A stretch of 64,000 bases of DNA from Thiobacillus denitrificans DSM 12475 (GCF_000376425.1 NZ_AQWL01000002.1:391805-455804); one strand, 5' to 3'. Shown: positions 45,598 to 57,309, numbered from the stretch's first letter. Translations and numbers: made by a program. The notes: generated by a model from the sequence alone, not told the origin.

Positions 45598-46502
45598 TCA
45601 ACGTGCCAGCATGACCTGGCGGAGCGTGCGCGTCACCGTGAGCCAGGCGCCAAGCCAGCCAGACAGAGTGGTCAATCCCAGCACAATGGCCATTTCGGCC
45701 GCCGTCGGCGGCAGCAGATGAAAAGTCGAGCCGTACAAGCCCGCCAGCTGCTCGACGGGCGCGCGCAGTACCCAAGCCGCCAGCGCCAGCACGCCGCCCG
45801 CCGCCAGGCCGCCCAGCAGGCCTTGTAGTGCCCCGAGATAAAGGAACGGACGGCGAATATGGCGGTCGGTTGCGCCGATCAGGCGGCTGACCTGGATTTC
45901 GTCGCGGCGGGCCAGAACCAGGGCGCGGATGGCGTTGCCCGAGATGGCGATGAGCGCAATGGCAAACAGTCCGGCCAGCAGCCACACGACGCTGCGTCCG
46001 ATGACGAGTGCGGCCTGCAGGCGCTCGGCCCACTGGCTGTCGAGATGGGCTTCAGCCACGCCAGGAAGCCTACCCAGATCGGCCGCGACTCGTGCCCGTT
46101 CCTCGCGTGAGCTTGCCCGGGAATGCACCACCCAGGCGTCCGGCAGCGGGTTCTGCGTCAGGCCGGCGGTGATGTCGGTCAGGTCCTGCGCTGCACTGAG
46201 CGCGGCCAGCGCGTCCTCCTTGGGCACATAACGGGCCTGCGCGATATCCGGCTGCTGCAGCCGCGCGGCGATAGCCTGCTTGTGTGCGGCCGACGCCTCG
46301 GCGTCGAGGAACACGCTGATTTCCGGCTGCGCCGGCAGGTCGCCCGCCAGCCTGCCGAGATTGCCGAGCGCCAGATACAGTCCGCTGGGCAGGCTGATCG
46401 CCACGCCCATCGCCAGTGCGGTGAGCAGGGTGGCGACCGGCTGGACGCGCAGGCGGTGCAAGGCGGCGGCCAGCGCGTGCTTTTGATGGCGCAGCCAGCC
46501 GA

Positions 46503-46506
<4 letters not shown>
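45598..46506 (-). CDS. ftsX: Cell division ABC transporter permease-like protein FtsX
   Basis: 302 residues from ATG 46506, overlapping the ftsE stop by four bases. Four helices (one near residue 25-48, three near 170-300) and a periplasmic loop between the first two (ISVFLDAEASAAHKQAIAARL and LPDAWVVHS). With FtsE it forms an ABC-type complex that regulates septal peptidoglycan hydrolases. The frame continues 74 codons further upstream inside ftsE but that is a shadow. Confidence 0.95.
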
Positions 46507-47161
<655 letters not shown>

Positions 47162-47165
<4 letters not shown>

Positions 47166-48184
47166 GCAGCGAACACCGCCTCGACGAACTCGCGCGCGTT
47201 GAATGGTCGCAGGTCGTCCACGCTTTCGCCTACGCCGATATAGCGCACCGGGATCGGCTGTGCCGGGCCTGACCGGGCCTGGGCGATGGCGGCGATAGCG
47301 CCGCCTTTGGCGGTGCCGTCGAGCTTGGTGAGGACGAGGCCGGTGACGCCGAGCGCATCGTCGAATGCCTTGACCTGCGTCACCGCGTTCTGCCCGGTGT
47401 TGGCGTCGAGCACCAGCAGCACTTCGTGCGGTGCGCCGGGAGCGGCTTTTTCGATCACCCGCTTGACCTTCCTGATCTCTTCCATCAGGTGCAGCTGGGT
47501 CGGCAGGCGGCCGGCGGTGTCGGCCAGCACCACGTCGATGCTGCGTGCCCGCGCGGCCTGGATGGCGTCGAAGATCACCGCGGCGGAATCGCCCTTTTCC
47601 TGGCTCACCACGGTGACGTTGTTGCGCTCACCCCAGACCTGCAGCTGCTCGCGCGCCGCGGCGCGGAAGGTGTCGCCCGCCGCCAGCAGTACCGACAGGC
47701 CCTGCGACTGATACAGCTTGGCGAGCTTGCCGATAGTGGTGGTCTTGCCGGCGCCGTTGACGCCCGCCAGCATGAGAATGAAGGGCTTGTGCGGGGTGAC
47801 GTCGAGCGGCGCCTGCAGCGGGGCCAGCAGGTCGACCAGTGCCTGCTGCAGCGCGGCCTGCAGGTCGGAGGCTTCGGTCAGCCCCTCGCGTCGCACCTTC
47901 TTCTGCAGGGTGTCGAGCAGCGCCTGGGTCGCATCGACGCCGACATCGGCGGTGATGAGGATGGTTTCGAGTTCCTCGAACAGTTCGGCGTCGATCTTGC
48001 GCCCGACACCGAACAGGCCGGAAAGCTGGCCGCCCAGCCGGTCGCGGGTTTTGGCAAGCCCCTGCTTCAGTCGCTGCGCCCAGCCCGGGCGCGGCTCGGC
48101 CGGCTGCGGGGCGGTGGCTTCGGCCGGCGCGTCAGGGACAGCCGGTTCGGCGGCAGGGGGTTTGGACTTGAAGAAACTAAACAC
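47162..48184 (-). CDS. ftsY: Signal recognition particle receptor FtsY
   Basis: 340 residues. A short A/P/E-rich acidic N-terminal part (1-30) is followed by the NG domain: GVNGAGKTTTIGKLA (G1), DTFRAAAREQL, DTAGRLPTQLHLMEEI (G3) and TKLDGTAKGG (G4). It docks ribosome-SRP complexes at the membrane. The acidic A domain is shorter than in E. coli, as usual in betaproteobacteria. Divergent from the M16 peptidase gene across 129 bases. Confidence 0.97.
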
Positions 48185-48313
48185 GGATAAAGGCGGTCAG
48201 CACAGCTGTTTGACGGACGCGGTATCTTATCATTCAGGCAGTCGACTCCACACGGGCTTCGGCCAGCAGTGGGTCGGCATCCTTGGGGATGCATTCAATC
48301 AGAGGTGAACGAC

Positions 48314-49672
48314 ATGGTCGGCATGCGGGGAATGTTGCTGGCGCTGCTGGTAGGCAGCGCACAGGCGGCGGTGACGGATGTCACGCTGGACAATGGGTTG
48401 CGGGTGATCGTGCAGGAAGACCACCGCGCACCGGTGATGGTGTCGCAGGTGTGGTACCGCGCGGGATCGATGGACGAATTCAACGGCACCACCGGCGTGG
48501 CGCACGTGCTCGAACACATGATGTTCAAGGGCACGCAGACAGTGCCGCCGGGCGAGTTCTCCAGGCGCATCGCTGCCGCCGGCGGCCGTGAGAACGCCTT
48601 TACCAGCCGCGATCACACGGCGTATTTCCAGCAGATGCAGAAAGACCGGCTGGCGCTGTCGATGCAGTTGGAGGCCGACCGCATGGCCAACCTCGTCATC
48701 AGCGACGCGCTGTTCGCCAAGGAAATCCAGGTGGTGATGGAGGAACGCCGGCTGCGCACCGACGACCAGCCGCAATCGGTGGTGTACGAGCGCCTGATGG
48801 CGACGGCCTACCAGGCGCATCCCTACCGCCGCCCCATCATCGGCTGGATGGACGATCTATCGAACATGACCGGACAGGACGCGCGCGACTGGTATGCGCG
48901 CTGGTATGCGCCCAACAACGCCACGCTGGTGGTGGCGGGCGACGTCAAGGCCGACGAGGTGATCGCACTGGCCAAGCGTCATTTCGGTGCGCTGCCGGCG
49001 CGCGCGCTGCCGCCGCGCAAGCCGCAGGACGAGCCTGCGCAGCTTGGCGAGAAGCGCATCGTGGTCAAGGCGCCGGCGCAGCTGTCCTATCTGCTGATGG
49101 CCTGGCATGTGCCCACGCTCAAGGATTGGGAGCAGGACACCGCGCCGTACGCGCTGCAGATTCTCGCGGGCGTCCTCTCTGGCAACGATTCGGCGCGGCT
49201 GCAAAAATCGCTGGTCAAGACCCGACAGATCGCGGTGAACGCGAGCGCGGGTTACGACGCCGTTGCACGCGGGCCGGGCATGTTCATGATCGACGCGACA
49301 CCGGCGCCGGGCAAATCGGCAGCGGCGCTGGAAAAAACCATCCGCGAGGAGGTGCGGCGCATCCAGCGCGACGGCATCAACCAGGCGGAACTCGCGCGGG
49401 TCAAGGCGCAGGTCATCGCGGCTGACGTCTATCAGCGCGATTCGCTGTTTTATCAGGCCATGCAGCTGGGCGAGTACGTGACCGCCGGCCTGCCGCCCGA
49501 GGCGCTGGCGCGGCGGGCCGACAAGTTGCGCGCGGTGACCGCCCAGGAGGTACAGGCCGCCGCTCGGCAGTGGCTGCAGGACGACCGGTTGAGCGTAGCC
49601 GAGCTCGACCCGCAGCCTCTCCAGGCCAAGGCGCAGCGCGCCGCCATGCCGGGAGTGCGCCATGTCAATTAA
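48314..49672 (+). CDS. M16 family zinc metallopeptidase (catalytic member)
   Basis: 452 residues from ATG 48314, with AGAGGTG just upstream; a hydrophobic leader (about 5-18) suggests export. The inverted zinc motif HxxEH is intact: His64, Glu67, His68 in HVLEHMMFKG, followed by ENAFTSRDHTAYFQ. The layout is the pitrilysin/processing-peptidase type. It overlaps a second M16 gene by 11 bases, the usual pair of catalytic and non-catalytic subunits. Likely degrades periplasmic peptides; the substrate is not known. Confidence 0.92.
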   Translation: MVGMRGMLLALLVGSAQAAVTDVTLDNGLRVIVQEDHRAPVMVSQVWYRAGSMDEFNGTTGVAHVLEHMMFKGTQTVPPGEFSRRIAAAGGRENAFTSRDHTAYFQQMQKDRLALSMQLEADRMANLVISDALFAKEIQVVMEERRLRTDDQPQSVVYERLMATAYQAHPYRRPIIGWMDDLSNMTGQDARDWYARWYAPNNATLVVAGDVKADEVIALAKRHFGALPARALPPRKPQDEPAQLGEKRIVVKAPAQLSYLLMAWHVPTLKDWEQDTAPYALQILAGVLSGNDSARLQKSLVKTRQIAVNASAGYDAVARGPGMFMIDATPAPGKSAAALEKTIREEVRRIQRDGINQAELARVKAQVIAADVYQRDSLFYQAMQLGEYVTAGLPPEALARRADKLRAVTAQEVQAAARQWLQDDRLSVAELDPQPLQAKAQRAAMPGVRHVN

Positions 49673-50987
49673 GGCCATCTCGATGCAACGCTTCTTTTTC
49701 GTCCTGCTGCTGAGCCTGCCGCTGTCGGCGCAGGCTGCGCTGGCCATCCAGCACTGGCAAACGCCGCAGGGCGCGCGGGTGGTCTTCGTCGAAAGCCACG
49801 AGCTGCCGATGCTCGATATCTCGGTGGATTTCCCCGCCGGCAGTGCGCGCGATCCCGCCGGCAAGGCAGGGCTTGCCCATCTGACGCACGGCCTGCTCGA
49901 TCAGGGCGCGGGCGGCCTTTCCGATACCGCCATCGCCCATCGCCTGGCCGATGTGGGGGCCGTGTTGTCGGGGAGTCTCGACCGTGACCGTGCCGGCGTC
50001 ACGCTCCGCACCCTGTCGTCCGCCGCCGAAAAGACGGCCGCGCTCGAGATGCTGGCGCGCGTGCTGCAACGGCCCGATTTTCCGCAGGCGGTGATCAAGC
50101 GCGAGAAACAGCGCCTGATTGCCGCCATCCGCGAAGCCGAGGCCGATCCCGGCACGGTTGCCGGCAAGGCGTTTTATCGCGCGCTCTACGGCACGCACCC
50201 TTATGCGCACGACGAGGCGGGCGACCCTGACGCCATTGCACGGCTGACGCGGGGCGATCTGCAGGCGTTTTATCGCGCGCATTACAGCGCGTCCAACGCC
50301 GTGATTTCGCTGGTCGGCGACATTCCCCGCGCCGAGGCCGAGGCCATCGCCGCGCGCCTGGCGGCCGGTTTGCCCAGGGGCGCGGCGGTGCCGCCGCTGC
50401 CCGGCCCTGCGCCTGCCGCAGCATCGGCCACGCGCATTGCCCATCCTTCCACGCAAAGCCATGTGCTGGTAGGGGCGGTGGGCGTGGCGCGCAGCGATCC
50501 CGATTACTTCCCGCTGTATGTCGGCAACTATGTGCTGGGCGGCGGCGGCTTCGATTCGCGGCTGATGCGCGAGGTGCGCGACAAGCGCGGTTACGCCTAC
50601 AGCGCCTACAGCTATTTCATGCCGATGGTTGAGGCCGGACCGTTCCAGCTCGGCCTGCAGACCAAGCTGGAGCAGACCGACGACGCGCTCAAGGTGGCGC
50701 AGGCGACGCTGCGGCAGTTCATCGCCGACGGCCCCAGCGAGGCTGAACTCGACCAGGCCAAATCCAACCTCACCGGCGGATTTCCGCTGCGCATCGACAG
50801 CAACAGGAAAATCCTCGATTACCTGGCGGTGATCGGCTTTTACCGGCTGCCGCTGGATTATCTGGATACCTGGGTCGCCAAAGTCGAGGCAGTCGACGTG
50901 GCAGCGGTGAAACAGGCGTTTGCCCGCCGCATCGATCCCGACAAACTGGTGACCGTGGTGGTGGGGGCGGCGGGCAATGCTCGCTAA
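49662..50987 (+). CDS. M16 family protein lacking the zinc motif (partner subunit)
   Basis: 441 residues with a signal peptide (ISMQRFFFVLLLSLPLSAQA). The site of HxxEH reads HLTHGLL, so the Glu and second His positions are lost, and it should not be catalytic. The C-terminal half keeps GYAYSAYSYF, the R/Y pair that closes on substrate in the partner. Such members pair with an active M16 subunit as in mitochondrial processing peptidases. Overlaps rsmD by 11 bases. Confidence 0.9.
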   Translation: MSIKAISMQRFFFVLLLSLPLSAQAALAIQHWQTPQGARVVFVESHELPMLDISVDFPAGSARDPAGKAGLAHLTHGLLDQGAGGLSDTAIAHRLADVGAVLSGSLDRDRAGVTLRTLSSAAEKTAALEMLARVLQRPDFPQAVIKREKQRLIAAIREAEADPGTVAGKAFYRALYGTHPYAHDEAGDPDAIARLTRGDLQAFYRAHYSASNAVISLVGDIPRAEAEAIAARLAAGLPRGAAVPPLPGPAPAAASATRIAHPSTQSHVLVGAVGVARSDPDYFPLYVGNYVLGGGGFDSRLMREVRDKRGYAYSAYSYFMPMVEAGPFQLGLQTKLEQTDDALKVAQATLRQFIADGPSEAELDQAKSNLTGGFPLRIDSNRKILDYLAVIGFYRLPLDYLDTWVAKVEAVDVAAVKQAFARRIDPDKLVTVVVGAAGNAR

Positions 50988-51552
50988 ACGCGCGCCGCCG
51001 CAGCGGGCGCACGGCGCGCCCAACCGCGTGCGCATCATCGGCGGGCAATACCGCCGGCGGCTGCTGGATTTTCCCGACAGCACCGGTTTGCGTCCGACCC
51101 CCGACCGCGTGCGCGAGACGCTGTTCAACTGGCTGGGGCAGGATCTGCCCGGCTGGATTTGCCTGGACCTGTTTGCCGGCAGCGGTGCGCTGGGTTTCGA
51201 AGCGGTGTCGCGCGGGGCGGAGCGCGTCGTCATGATCGAGCGCGATTCCAGGGCGATCGGTGCGCTGGAAAAAAACCGTGCCACGCTCGGCGCCAGCCAG
51301 GTCGACATCCTGCGGGCCGATGCACTGGCTTGGCTGGCGAACAGCCGCGAAACCTTCGATCTGATTTTCGTCGACCCGCCGTTCGACAGCGGACTGGCCG
51401 GAGCGGCACTCGCCGAACTGGCGCGCCATCTCAAACCCGGTGGCCAGGCGTATATCGAGCAGGCGGACCCGGTGGTCGCGCCACCGGGGCTGATCGTCCA
51501 CCGCAGCGGGCGCGCGGGGCGCTCGCATTTTGCGCTCCTCGTTAAGGAATAA
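50977..51552 (+). CDS. rsmD: 16S rRNA (guanine966-N2)-methyltransferase
   Basis: 191 residues. RIIGGQYRRRLLDFPD opens the family core, TGLRPTPDRVRETLFNWL is its signature, CLDLFAGSGALGFEA is the SAM motif and FDLIFVDPPFDSGL is the catalytic DPPF motif. It methylates G966 of 16S rRNA. Starts inside the M16 gene's end; coaD follows by three bases, the common rsmD-coaD pair. Confidence 0.95.
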   Translation: MLAKRAPPQRAHGAPNRVRIIGGQYRRRLLDFPDSTGLRPTPDRVRETLFNWLGQDLPGWICLDLFAGSGALGFEAVSRGAERVVMIERDSRAIGALEKNRATLGASQVDILRADALAWLANSRETFDLIFVDPPFDSGLAGAALAELARHLKPGGQAYIEQADPVVAPPGLIVHRSGRAGRSHFALLVKE

Positions 51553-52308
<756 letters not shown>

Positions 52309-52312
52309 ACGC

Positions 52313-54277
52313 TCAGGCCATTCTGGCCAGCTGCGCCGCGTCCAGCTCGCCGGTCAGGGCATCGGCGACGCGCATGTTGATGCGCGCCAGATGCTCCAGT
52401 TGATCACTTACGGTACCGCTTGACGCGTCCAGTTCAGCGATGCGCTCGTCCAGCGTTTCGGTCGCGGCGTGAATGCGGCTGACGCTATCCAGCCGGCGCT
52501 TCAACTGGCTCTTGTGTTCCCGCACCTGGGTTTCCATCGGTGCGATCAGCGCCTTCAGCCAGGCTTCGGTCTCGCTGTTGGCCAGTTCGAATACCTGCAC
52601 CACCTTGCTGGCGAGCGTTTCGAAAAAGCGCGTGGTCAACTGGCTCTGGCCCACGGTCAGCATCTTGAACACGGTGTTGAAACGTTCGTCGAAGATACGT
52701 TCCAGCCGCGCCATTTCCTTGCGGTATTTGCGCAGGCTGTGGTCGGGCGGGTTGACCGCCGCCAGCCCGTGTTCGTCGCTGAATTTCTGGTACATCGCCG
52801 TCATCATGGCGCGGATTTCCTGAATGAGCGCGGCAGCGGCATCCAGATTGCCATCCAGCTGGTGGAAGAAACGCCCCATCGCATCGAGCAGGCCGGTGCT
52901 GAAGCGGCTTTCCTCCATCGCCTGCCGGGCGAGGCGCACCTCGCTGCCCAGTGTCCGCATGCCCAACCGCTGGCGTAGCGCATCGACCTGCGAAGCGTAC
53001 ACATTGCGTAGCGCGTTGAACTGCTGCAGGCCATGCTCGAACTGCTGCTTGTCCTCGTTGGCCTTGACCATCATGTGCTGGATGACGTCGCGGTTCTTGC
53101 CGCGCAGCCCCTGCAGTTCCTCGATCTGATCCTGGATGCCGGCGAGCCGTGTTTCCAGGAGCTCGGTGGCCCTGATCACAACGTCCTCCACCACCGCCTG
53201 GGCTGACTCGCTGACCAGCGCCTGCTTGCAGGGGAGCAGTTCCTGGGTCAGGGCCGCCTCCAGATCAGGCAGCCGGCTTTTCGCCAGCAGGGCTGCATCG
53301 CCACGCACCTTGGCGACCAGCGCCTTATGCGCCGACACCGGGTAAACCTGGGCGGCCGGCAGGTCGAGCAGCGCAGCGCTGCCGGCGACCTGCCTGGCGA
53401 TTTCGGCGTCGATTTCGGGCGGCGTCTTGAGTTCGTCCCACAGTCCGTCGATCTTGTTCAATACCACCAGCCGGGCCCGGCTGGCGGCCTGTACCGGCGC
53501 GATGTGCTGGCGCCAGATTTCGATGTCCGATTTGGTGACCCCGGTGTCGGCGGCCAGCAGGAACAGGACCGCATGGGCGTTGGGTAGCAGGTTGAGCGTC
53601 AGTTCCGGTTCGGTGCCGATGGCATTGAGTCCCGGCGTGTCGAGAATGACCAGGCCCTGCTTCAGCAGCGGATGCGGAAAATTGATCAGCGCGTGACGCC
53701 AGCGCGGAATCGCAATGCTGCCGTCGCGCGCCAGGTTGCGCGCGGCTTCCTCGTCCAGGGGGTTGAGCAGGCCGTAGGCCTCGGCGGTGGCCGCGTCGAC
53801 GTCGACCGTGTCGGCCAGTTGCATCAGCGTCGCACTCATGTCGTCGGCGGAATCGAGATTGAGCGGAAATTCGGTCCAGGCGGCAGGGTCGTGCTTGAAG
53901 TCGCCGATGCTGCCTGCGCGGGTCTTGGTGTCGATCGGCAACAGCCGCAGTGACGGCCGCAGGGTGGGGGTGTAATACAGCTCGGTGGGGCACATGGTGG
54001 TGCGCCCGGCGGACGACGGCAGCACGCGCTGGCGGTAATCCGAAAAGAAAATCGCGTTGATCAGTTCGGACTTGCCGCGCGAAAACTCGGCGACGAAGGC
54101 CACGTTGAGCGTGTCTTCCTGCAGGCGGCCCAGCAGCTGGCCAAGCCGCATCCCGGATTCGGCGTCGCCCAGTTGCTGCGTGTCGAGCCAGTCGCGCAGC
54201 GCTTCGATGCGCACGTACACGGCGTCGCGCCAGGCGCTGTAACGCTCGAATTCGTCAACCAGGGTGGTCGGTTTCAT
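52313..54277 (-). CDS. Dynamin-like GTPase family protein
   Basis: 654 residues from ATG 54277 (a GTG at 54301 would add eight residues). The G domain has EFSRGKSE (G1, about 64-71), LDTPGLNAIG (G3) and LNKIDG (G4). The C-terminal 350 residues are helical, with coiled-coil-like stretches (LETRLAGIQDQIEELQGL and beyond). Bacterial dynamins remodel or repair membranes; no membrane paddle could be recognised. It is downstream of mutM on the same strand. Confidence 0.83.
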   Translation of the reverse strand: MKPTTLVDEFERYSAWRDAVYVRIEALRDWLDTQQLGDAESGMRLGQLLGRLQEDTLNVAFVAEFSRGKSELINAIFFSDYRQRVLPSSAGRTTMCPTELYYTPTLRPSLRLLPIDTKTRAGSIGDFKHDPAAWTEFPLNLDSADDMSATLMQLADTVDVDAATAEAYGLLNPLDEEAARNLARDGSIAIPRWRHALINFPHPLLKQGLVILDTPGLNAIGTEPELTLNLLPNAHAVLFLLAADTGVTKSDIEIWRQHIAPVQAASRARLVVLNKIDGLWDELKTPPEIDAEIARQVAGSAALLDLPAAQVYPVSAHKALVAKVRGDAALLAKSRLPDLEAALTQELLPCKQALVSESAQAVVEDVVIRATELLETRLAGIQDQIEELQGLRGKNRDVIQHMMVKANEDKQQFEHGLQQFNALRNVYASQVDALRQRLGMRTLGSEVRLARQAMEESRFSTGLLDAMGRFFHQLDGNLDAAAALIQEIRAMMTAMYQKFSDEHGLAAVNPPDHSLRKYRKEMARLERIFDERFNTVFKMLTVGQSQLTTRFFETLASKVVQVFELANSETEAWLKALIAPMETQVREHKSQLKRRLDSVSRIHAATETLDERIAELDASSGTVSDQLEHLARINMRVADALTGELDAAQLARMA

Positions 54278-54351
54278 GCGGGGGATCACCGGGTAAGTCA
54301 CGGTCAGTTAGCGACATGTTAATGACAAACTTGATCGATGCGGCAGGTGGC

Positions 54352-55164
54352 TCAATGCTGGCAGCAGGGACAGTAGAAGCTCGCACGCTGGCCCTGCACG
54401 ATGCGGCGTATCGGGGTGGCGCAGACCCTGCACGGCTGGCCCGCGCGGTCGTAGACCCGTGTTTGCAGCTGGAAATAGCCGAGTTCGCCGCTGCTGTGGA
54501 CGTAATCGCGCAGCGAACTGCCGCCCGCGGCGATGGCCGCTGTCAGCACCTGCTTGATCGCCGCCGCCAGCCGTGCGCAGGCGGGGCGGCTGAGGCGGCG
54601 CGCGGCGGTGGCGGGACGGATGCCGGCGTGAAACAGCGACTCGGATGCGTAGATATTGCCGACGCCGACCACGACCCCGGCATCCATGATGACCTGTTTG
54701 ATGGCGGTACTACGGCGTCGACACTGCGCGTGCAGGTAGGCCGCGTCGAACGCCGAAGTGAGCGGTTCCGGCCCGAGATGGGCCAGCAGCGGATGCCGTG
54801 CCGCGTCGTGGGTCCACAACACCGCGCCGAAGCGGCGCGGGTCGCGCAGCCGCAGCGTGGTGCCGTCGTCGAACACCCAGTCGATATGGTCGTGCAGGGC
54901 GGCGGGCTCGCCGGGCTCTGCAAAGCGCAGGCTGCCCGACATGCCCAGATGCACGATCTGGGTCGCCGCGCCAAAGTCGAACAGCAGGTATTTGCCGCGC
55001 CGGCAGATATCCCTGAGCATCAACCCCGCCAGCAGCGTTTCCAGATCGTCCGGTACCGGCCAGCGCAGACGTGGGTTGCGTATCGCAATGCGCGCGAGCG
55101 TACGACCTTGCAGACGCGGCAACAGCCCCAGGCGGGTGGTTTCGACTTCGGGTAATTCAGGCAT
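54352..55164 (-). CDS. mutM: Formamidopyrimidine-DNA glycosylase
   Basis: 270 residues from the ATG of MPELPEVE at 55164. Pro2 is the nucleophile after Met removal and Glu3 the acid; Lys is in GKYLLFDF. The helix-2-turn-helix region has [19 protein letters not shown], and a four-Cys zinc finger (CRVC and CPCC) ends the protein. It excises 8-oxoguanine. The frame stays open 20 codons upstream but is not family-like. Confidence 0.96.
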   Translation of the reverse strand: MPELPEVETTRLGLLPRLQGRTLARIAIRNPRLRWPVPDDLETLLAGLMLRDICRRGKYLLFDFGAATQIVHLGMSGSLRFAEPGEPAALHDHIDWVFDDGTTLRLRDPRRFGAVLWTHDAARHPLLAHLGPEPLTSAFDAAYLHAQCRRRSTAIKQVIMDAGVVVGVGNIYASESLFHAGIRPATAARRLSRPACARLAAAIKQVLTAAIAAGGSSLRDYVHSSGELGYFQLQTRVYDRAGQPCRVCATPIRRIVQGQRASFYCPCCQH

Positions 55165-55509
55165 GGCGCGATCGGGATCGAGTATGGCGTGGCAGTAAAC
55201 AGGGCGTCGATGCAAGGCCGGCATCGTTCACGAAGTGGGCCCGCAAGCCGGAGCTGGACCGAACTTCATATTCTAGGGCCTATTAACGCTCGTTTCACCC
55301 CTGCGCCGGGGCGGTTTCCGGCGTGCCCGGATATTGAACAGGCGCATTCTCTCTTGCCGTTGTGCCCGACGGCGTCGGCAGGCCATTCACGGTGCCAGGC
55401 AGTGCAAAGCTGGAGCGGGCTTCATCGACGCAGATTTCGAGTGAACCTTGCTTGCGGGCAGGCCTCGAAAGCTTAGAATCGTGACAGCAACTCCACCAAG
55501 GCGACCTAC
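55165..55509. other. 345-base intergenic region between mutM and the TPR lipoprotein gene
   Basis: No gene was recognised on either strand; the 95-codon plus-strand open frame at 55189-55476 has no protein-like features. It must hold the divergent promoters. A possible sigma-70 promoter for the plus strand is given separately. No strong hairpin, tRNA or repeat was found. Confidence 0.5.
55452..55479 (+). promoter_or_regulatory. Possible sigma-70 promoter for the TPR-lolB-ispE operon
   Basis: TTGCGG (55452-55457), 16 bases, TAGAAT (55474-55479), then 30 bases to the ATG at 55510. Spacing is one short of ideal and the -35 box matches four of six. Confidence 0.4.
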
Positions 55510-57309
55510 ATGACCCACCTCAACGTTCTCCCACTCTGTGCAGCGCTGGCGCTCGCGACCGCGTGCAGCCAGCCTGGCGTCAAAGCGTCGCAGCCGATGG
55601 TGGCGGAAACCCAGGCAGCGCCGGCTGTCGTCGCGGAAACGCAGGCGCCGCAATCTGCCGTGGTAGCGGGCGAAGCAGTCGCCGATCCTGTTGCAGAAGC
55701 GGCTGCCAAGGCACAGGCTGCGCTGCCCAGGCAGCCGCTCACTCCAGAAATCCTGTTCAAGTTTCTGGTGGCAGAGGTGGCGGGACAGCGGGGTGCGATC
55801 GGTGTTGCCAACTCGACCTATCTCGATCTGGCGCGGCAGACGCGTGATCCGCGCGTCGCCCGTCGAGCGGTAGAGGTCGCGATGTTTGCGCGCGACCAGG
55901 CAGGGGCGCTGGAGGCCACCCGGCTGTGGGCGGCGACGGAGCAGGACTCGGAACGCGCACAGCAGACCCTGGCGGCCTTGTTGCTGGGCGAGGGCCGGTT
56001 CGACGAGGCTGAACCCCTGCTGAAAACCCTGTTGAAACAGGATGCGGCCAACGGCTTTCTGCATCTGTCGGCGCTGACGGGCAAGCTGCGCGACACCCAG
56101 ACTGTCCTGGAGCTGGTCGAACGCCTGGCAGCGGATTATCCGGAATTGCCGGAAGCGCGCTTTGCCGTCGCGCAGGCCGCAGCCAGTGCCGGCCGCTTCG
56201 ATGCGGCAGTCGCGGCCTTGCAGCAGGCCGACAGCCTGCGTCCCGGCTGGGAGCCTGCGGCGTTGCTGCGTGTGCAGATACTGGGCAGGACTTCGCGCGC
56301 CGATGCGCTGGCCTTCATGCGCAGCTTCCTGGCGACCCACGCGGATGCACGCGAAGTGCGGCTGACCTATGCACGCACCTTGGTCAATGCCAATCAGTTC
56401 GCCGAAGCGCGCGTCGAATTCACCCGTCTGATGGGCGATTTTCCGCGCAATGCCGAAGTAAGTCTGGCCGCGGGTTTGCTCTCCATGCAAATGGGTGATT
56501 TCGACGCAGCCCGCGATTTGCTGGCCCGGACCCTGGAATACAACCCGCGCGACCCGGATACCGTGCGGTACTACCAGGGGCAGCTGGCCGAACAGATGAA
56601 ACAGCCCGAGACGGCGGCCGCTTTCTACGCCGAAGTCAAGGCGGGCAATTATATGGTTCCCGCGCGTGCGCGCCAGGCCGCGCTGCTGGCGCAGGCAGGC
56701 AGGCATGATGACGCGCGTGCGCTGCTGGCTGCCACACAGGGTGAAAACGACGGGCAAAATGTGCGGTTGATTCAGGCGCAGGCTGAACTGATGCGCGACA
56801 GCAAGGCGCATGCGGCAGGTTTCGACATACTGTCGAATGGACTCAAGCGTTATCCCGATTCGGCGGATTTGCTGTACGACCGTGCCATGGCCGCGGAAAA
56901 ACTCGGCAAGCTGGACGTGCTGGAAGCGGATCTGCGTCGCGTGATCACGCTGCGTCCCGGCGATGCCCAGGCCTACAACGCGCTGGGCTACACGCTGGCC
57001 GACCGCACCGACCGCCTTGCCGAAGCGATCGCCCTGCTGGACAAGGCGCTGGCGCTGGCTCCGGAAGACCCCTTCATCCTGGATAGCGTGGGTTGGGCGC
57101 AATACCGTTCGGGCGATCTGACGCGTGCGCAGGAATATCTGGAACGCGCCTACAAGGCGCGCCCCGATCCCGAAATCGCCGCCCATCTGGGCGAGGTGCT
57201 ATGGGCGCGCGGACAGCGCGACGAGGCAGGCAAGCTGTGGCAGACCAGCCTGCAAACCCATCCGCAGAACGAGGTGCTGCTGGAAACCCTGCGCCGGTTG
57301 AAGCCCTGA
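55510..57309 (+). CDS. Tetratricopeptide-repeat lipoprotein
   Basis: 599 residues. A short leader ends in ALATACSQ, a plausible though imperfect lipobox giving Cys19 as the lipid anchor. After a low-complexity V/A/E/Q-rich spacer (25-75), many TPR-type helix pairs fill residues about 80-595 (AEVSLAAGLLSMQMGDFDAA, VLEADLRRVITLRPGDAQAY, AYNALGYTLADRTD). Such TPR lipoproteins adjoin lolB in many betaproteobacteria. Probably an outer-membrane scaffold; partners unknown. Its stop overlaps the lolB start by one base. Confidence 0.88.
   Translation: MTHLNVLPLCAALALATACSQPGVKASQPMVAETQAAPAVVAETQAPQSAVVAGEAVADPVAEAAAKAQAALPRQPLTPEILFKFLVAEVAGQRGAIGVANSTYLDLARQTRDPRVARRAVEVAMFARDQAGALEATRLWAATEQDSERAQQTLAALLLGEGRFDEAEPLLKTLLKQDAANGFLHLSALTGKLRDTQTVLELVERLAADYPELPEARFAVAQAAASAGRFDAAVAALQQADSLRPGWEPAALLRVQILGRTSRADALAFMRSFLATHADAREVRLTYARTLVNANQFAEARVEFTRLMGDFPRNAEVSLAAGLLSMQMGDFDAARDLLARTLEYNPRDPDTVRYYQGQLAEQMKQPETAAAFYAEVKAGNYMVPARARQAALLAQAGRHDDARALLAATQGENDGQNVRLIQAQAELMRDSKAHAAGFDILSNGLKRYPDSADLLYDRAMAAEKLGKLDVLEADLRRVITLRPGDAQAYNALGYTLADRTDRLAEAIALLDKALALAPEDPFILDSVGWAQYRSGDLTRAQEYLERAYKARPDPEIAAHLGEVLWARGQRDEAGKLWQTSLQTHPQNEVLLETLRRLKP

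Noticed and set aside
49665-51434. 589-codon minus-strand open frame opposite the M16 gene and rsmD
   Set aside because: Low-complexity Arg/Gly/His-rich translation opposite two well-supported genes.
55189-55476. 95-codon open frame in the mutM-TPR gap
   Set aside because: Composition is Arg/Ser/Pro-rich with no hydrophobic core or motif, and no ribosome site is present.
55387-57186. 599-codon minus-strand open frame opposite the TPR lipoprotein gene
   Set aside because: It mirrors the TPR gene in antisense; the plus-strand translation has regular TPR periodicity and this one has none.
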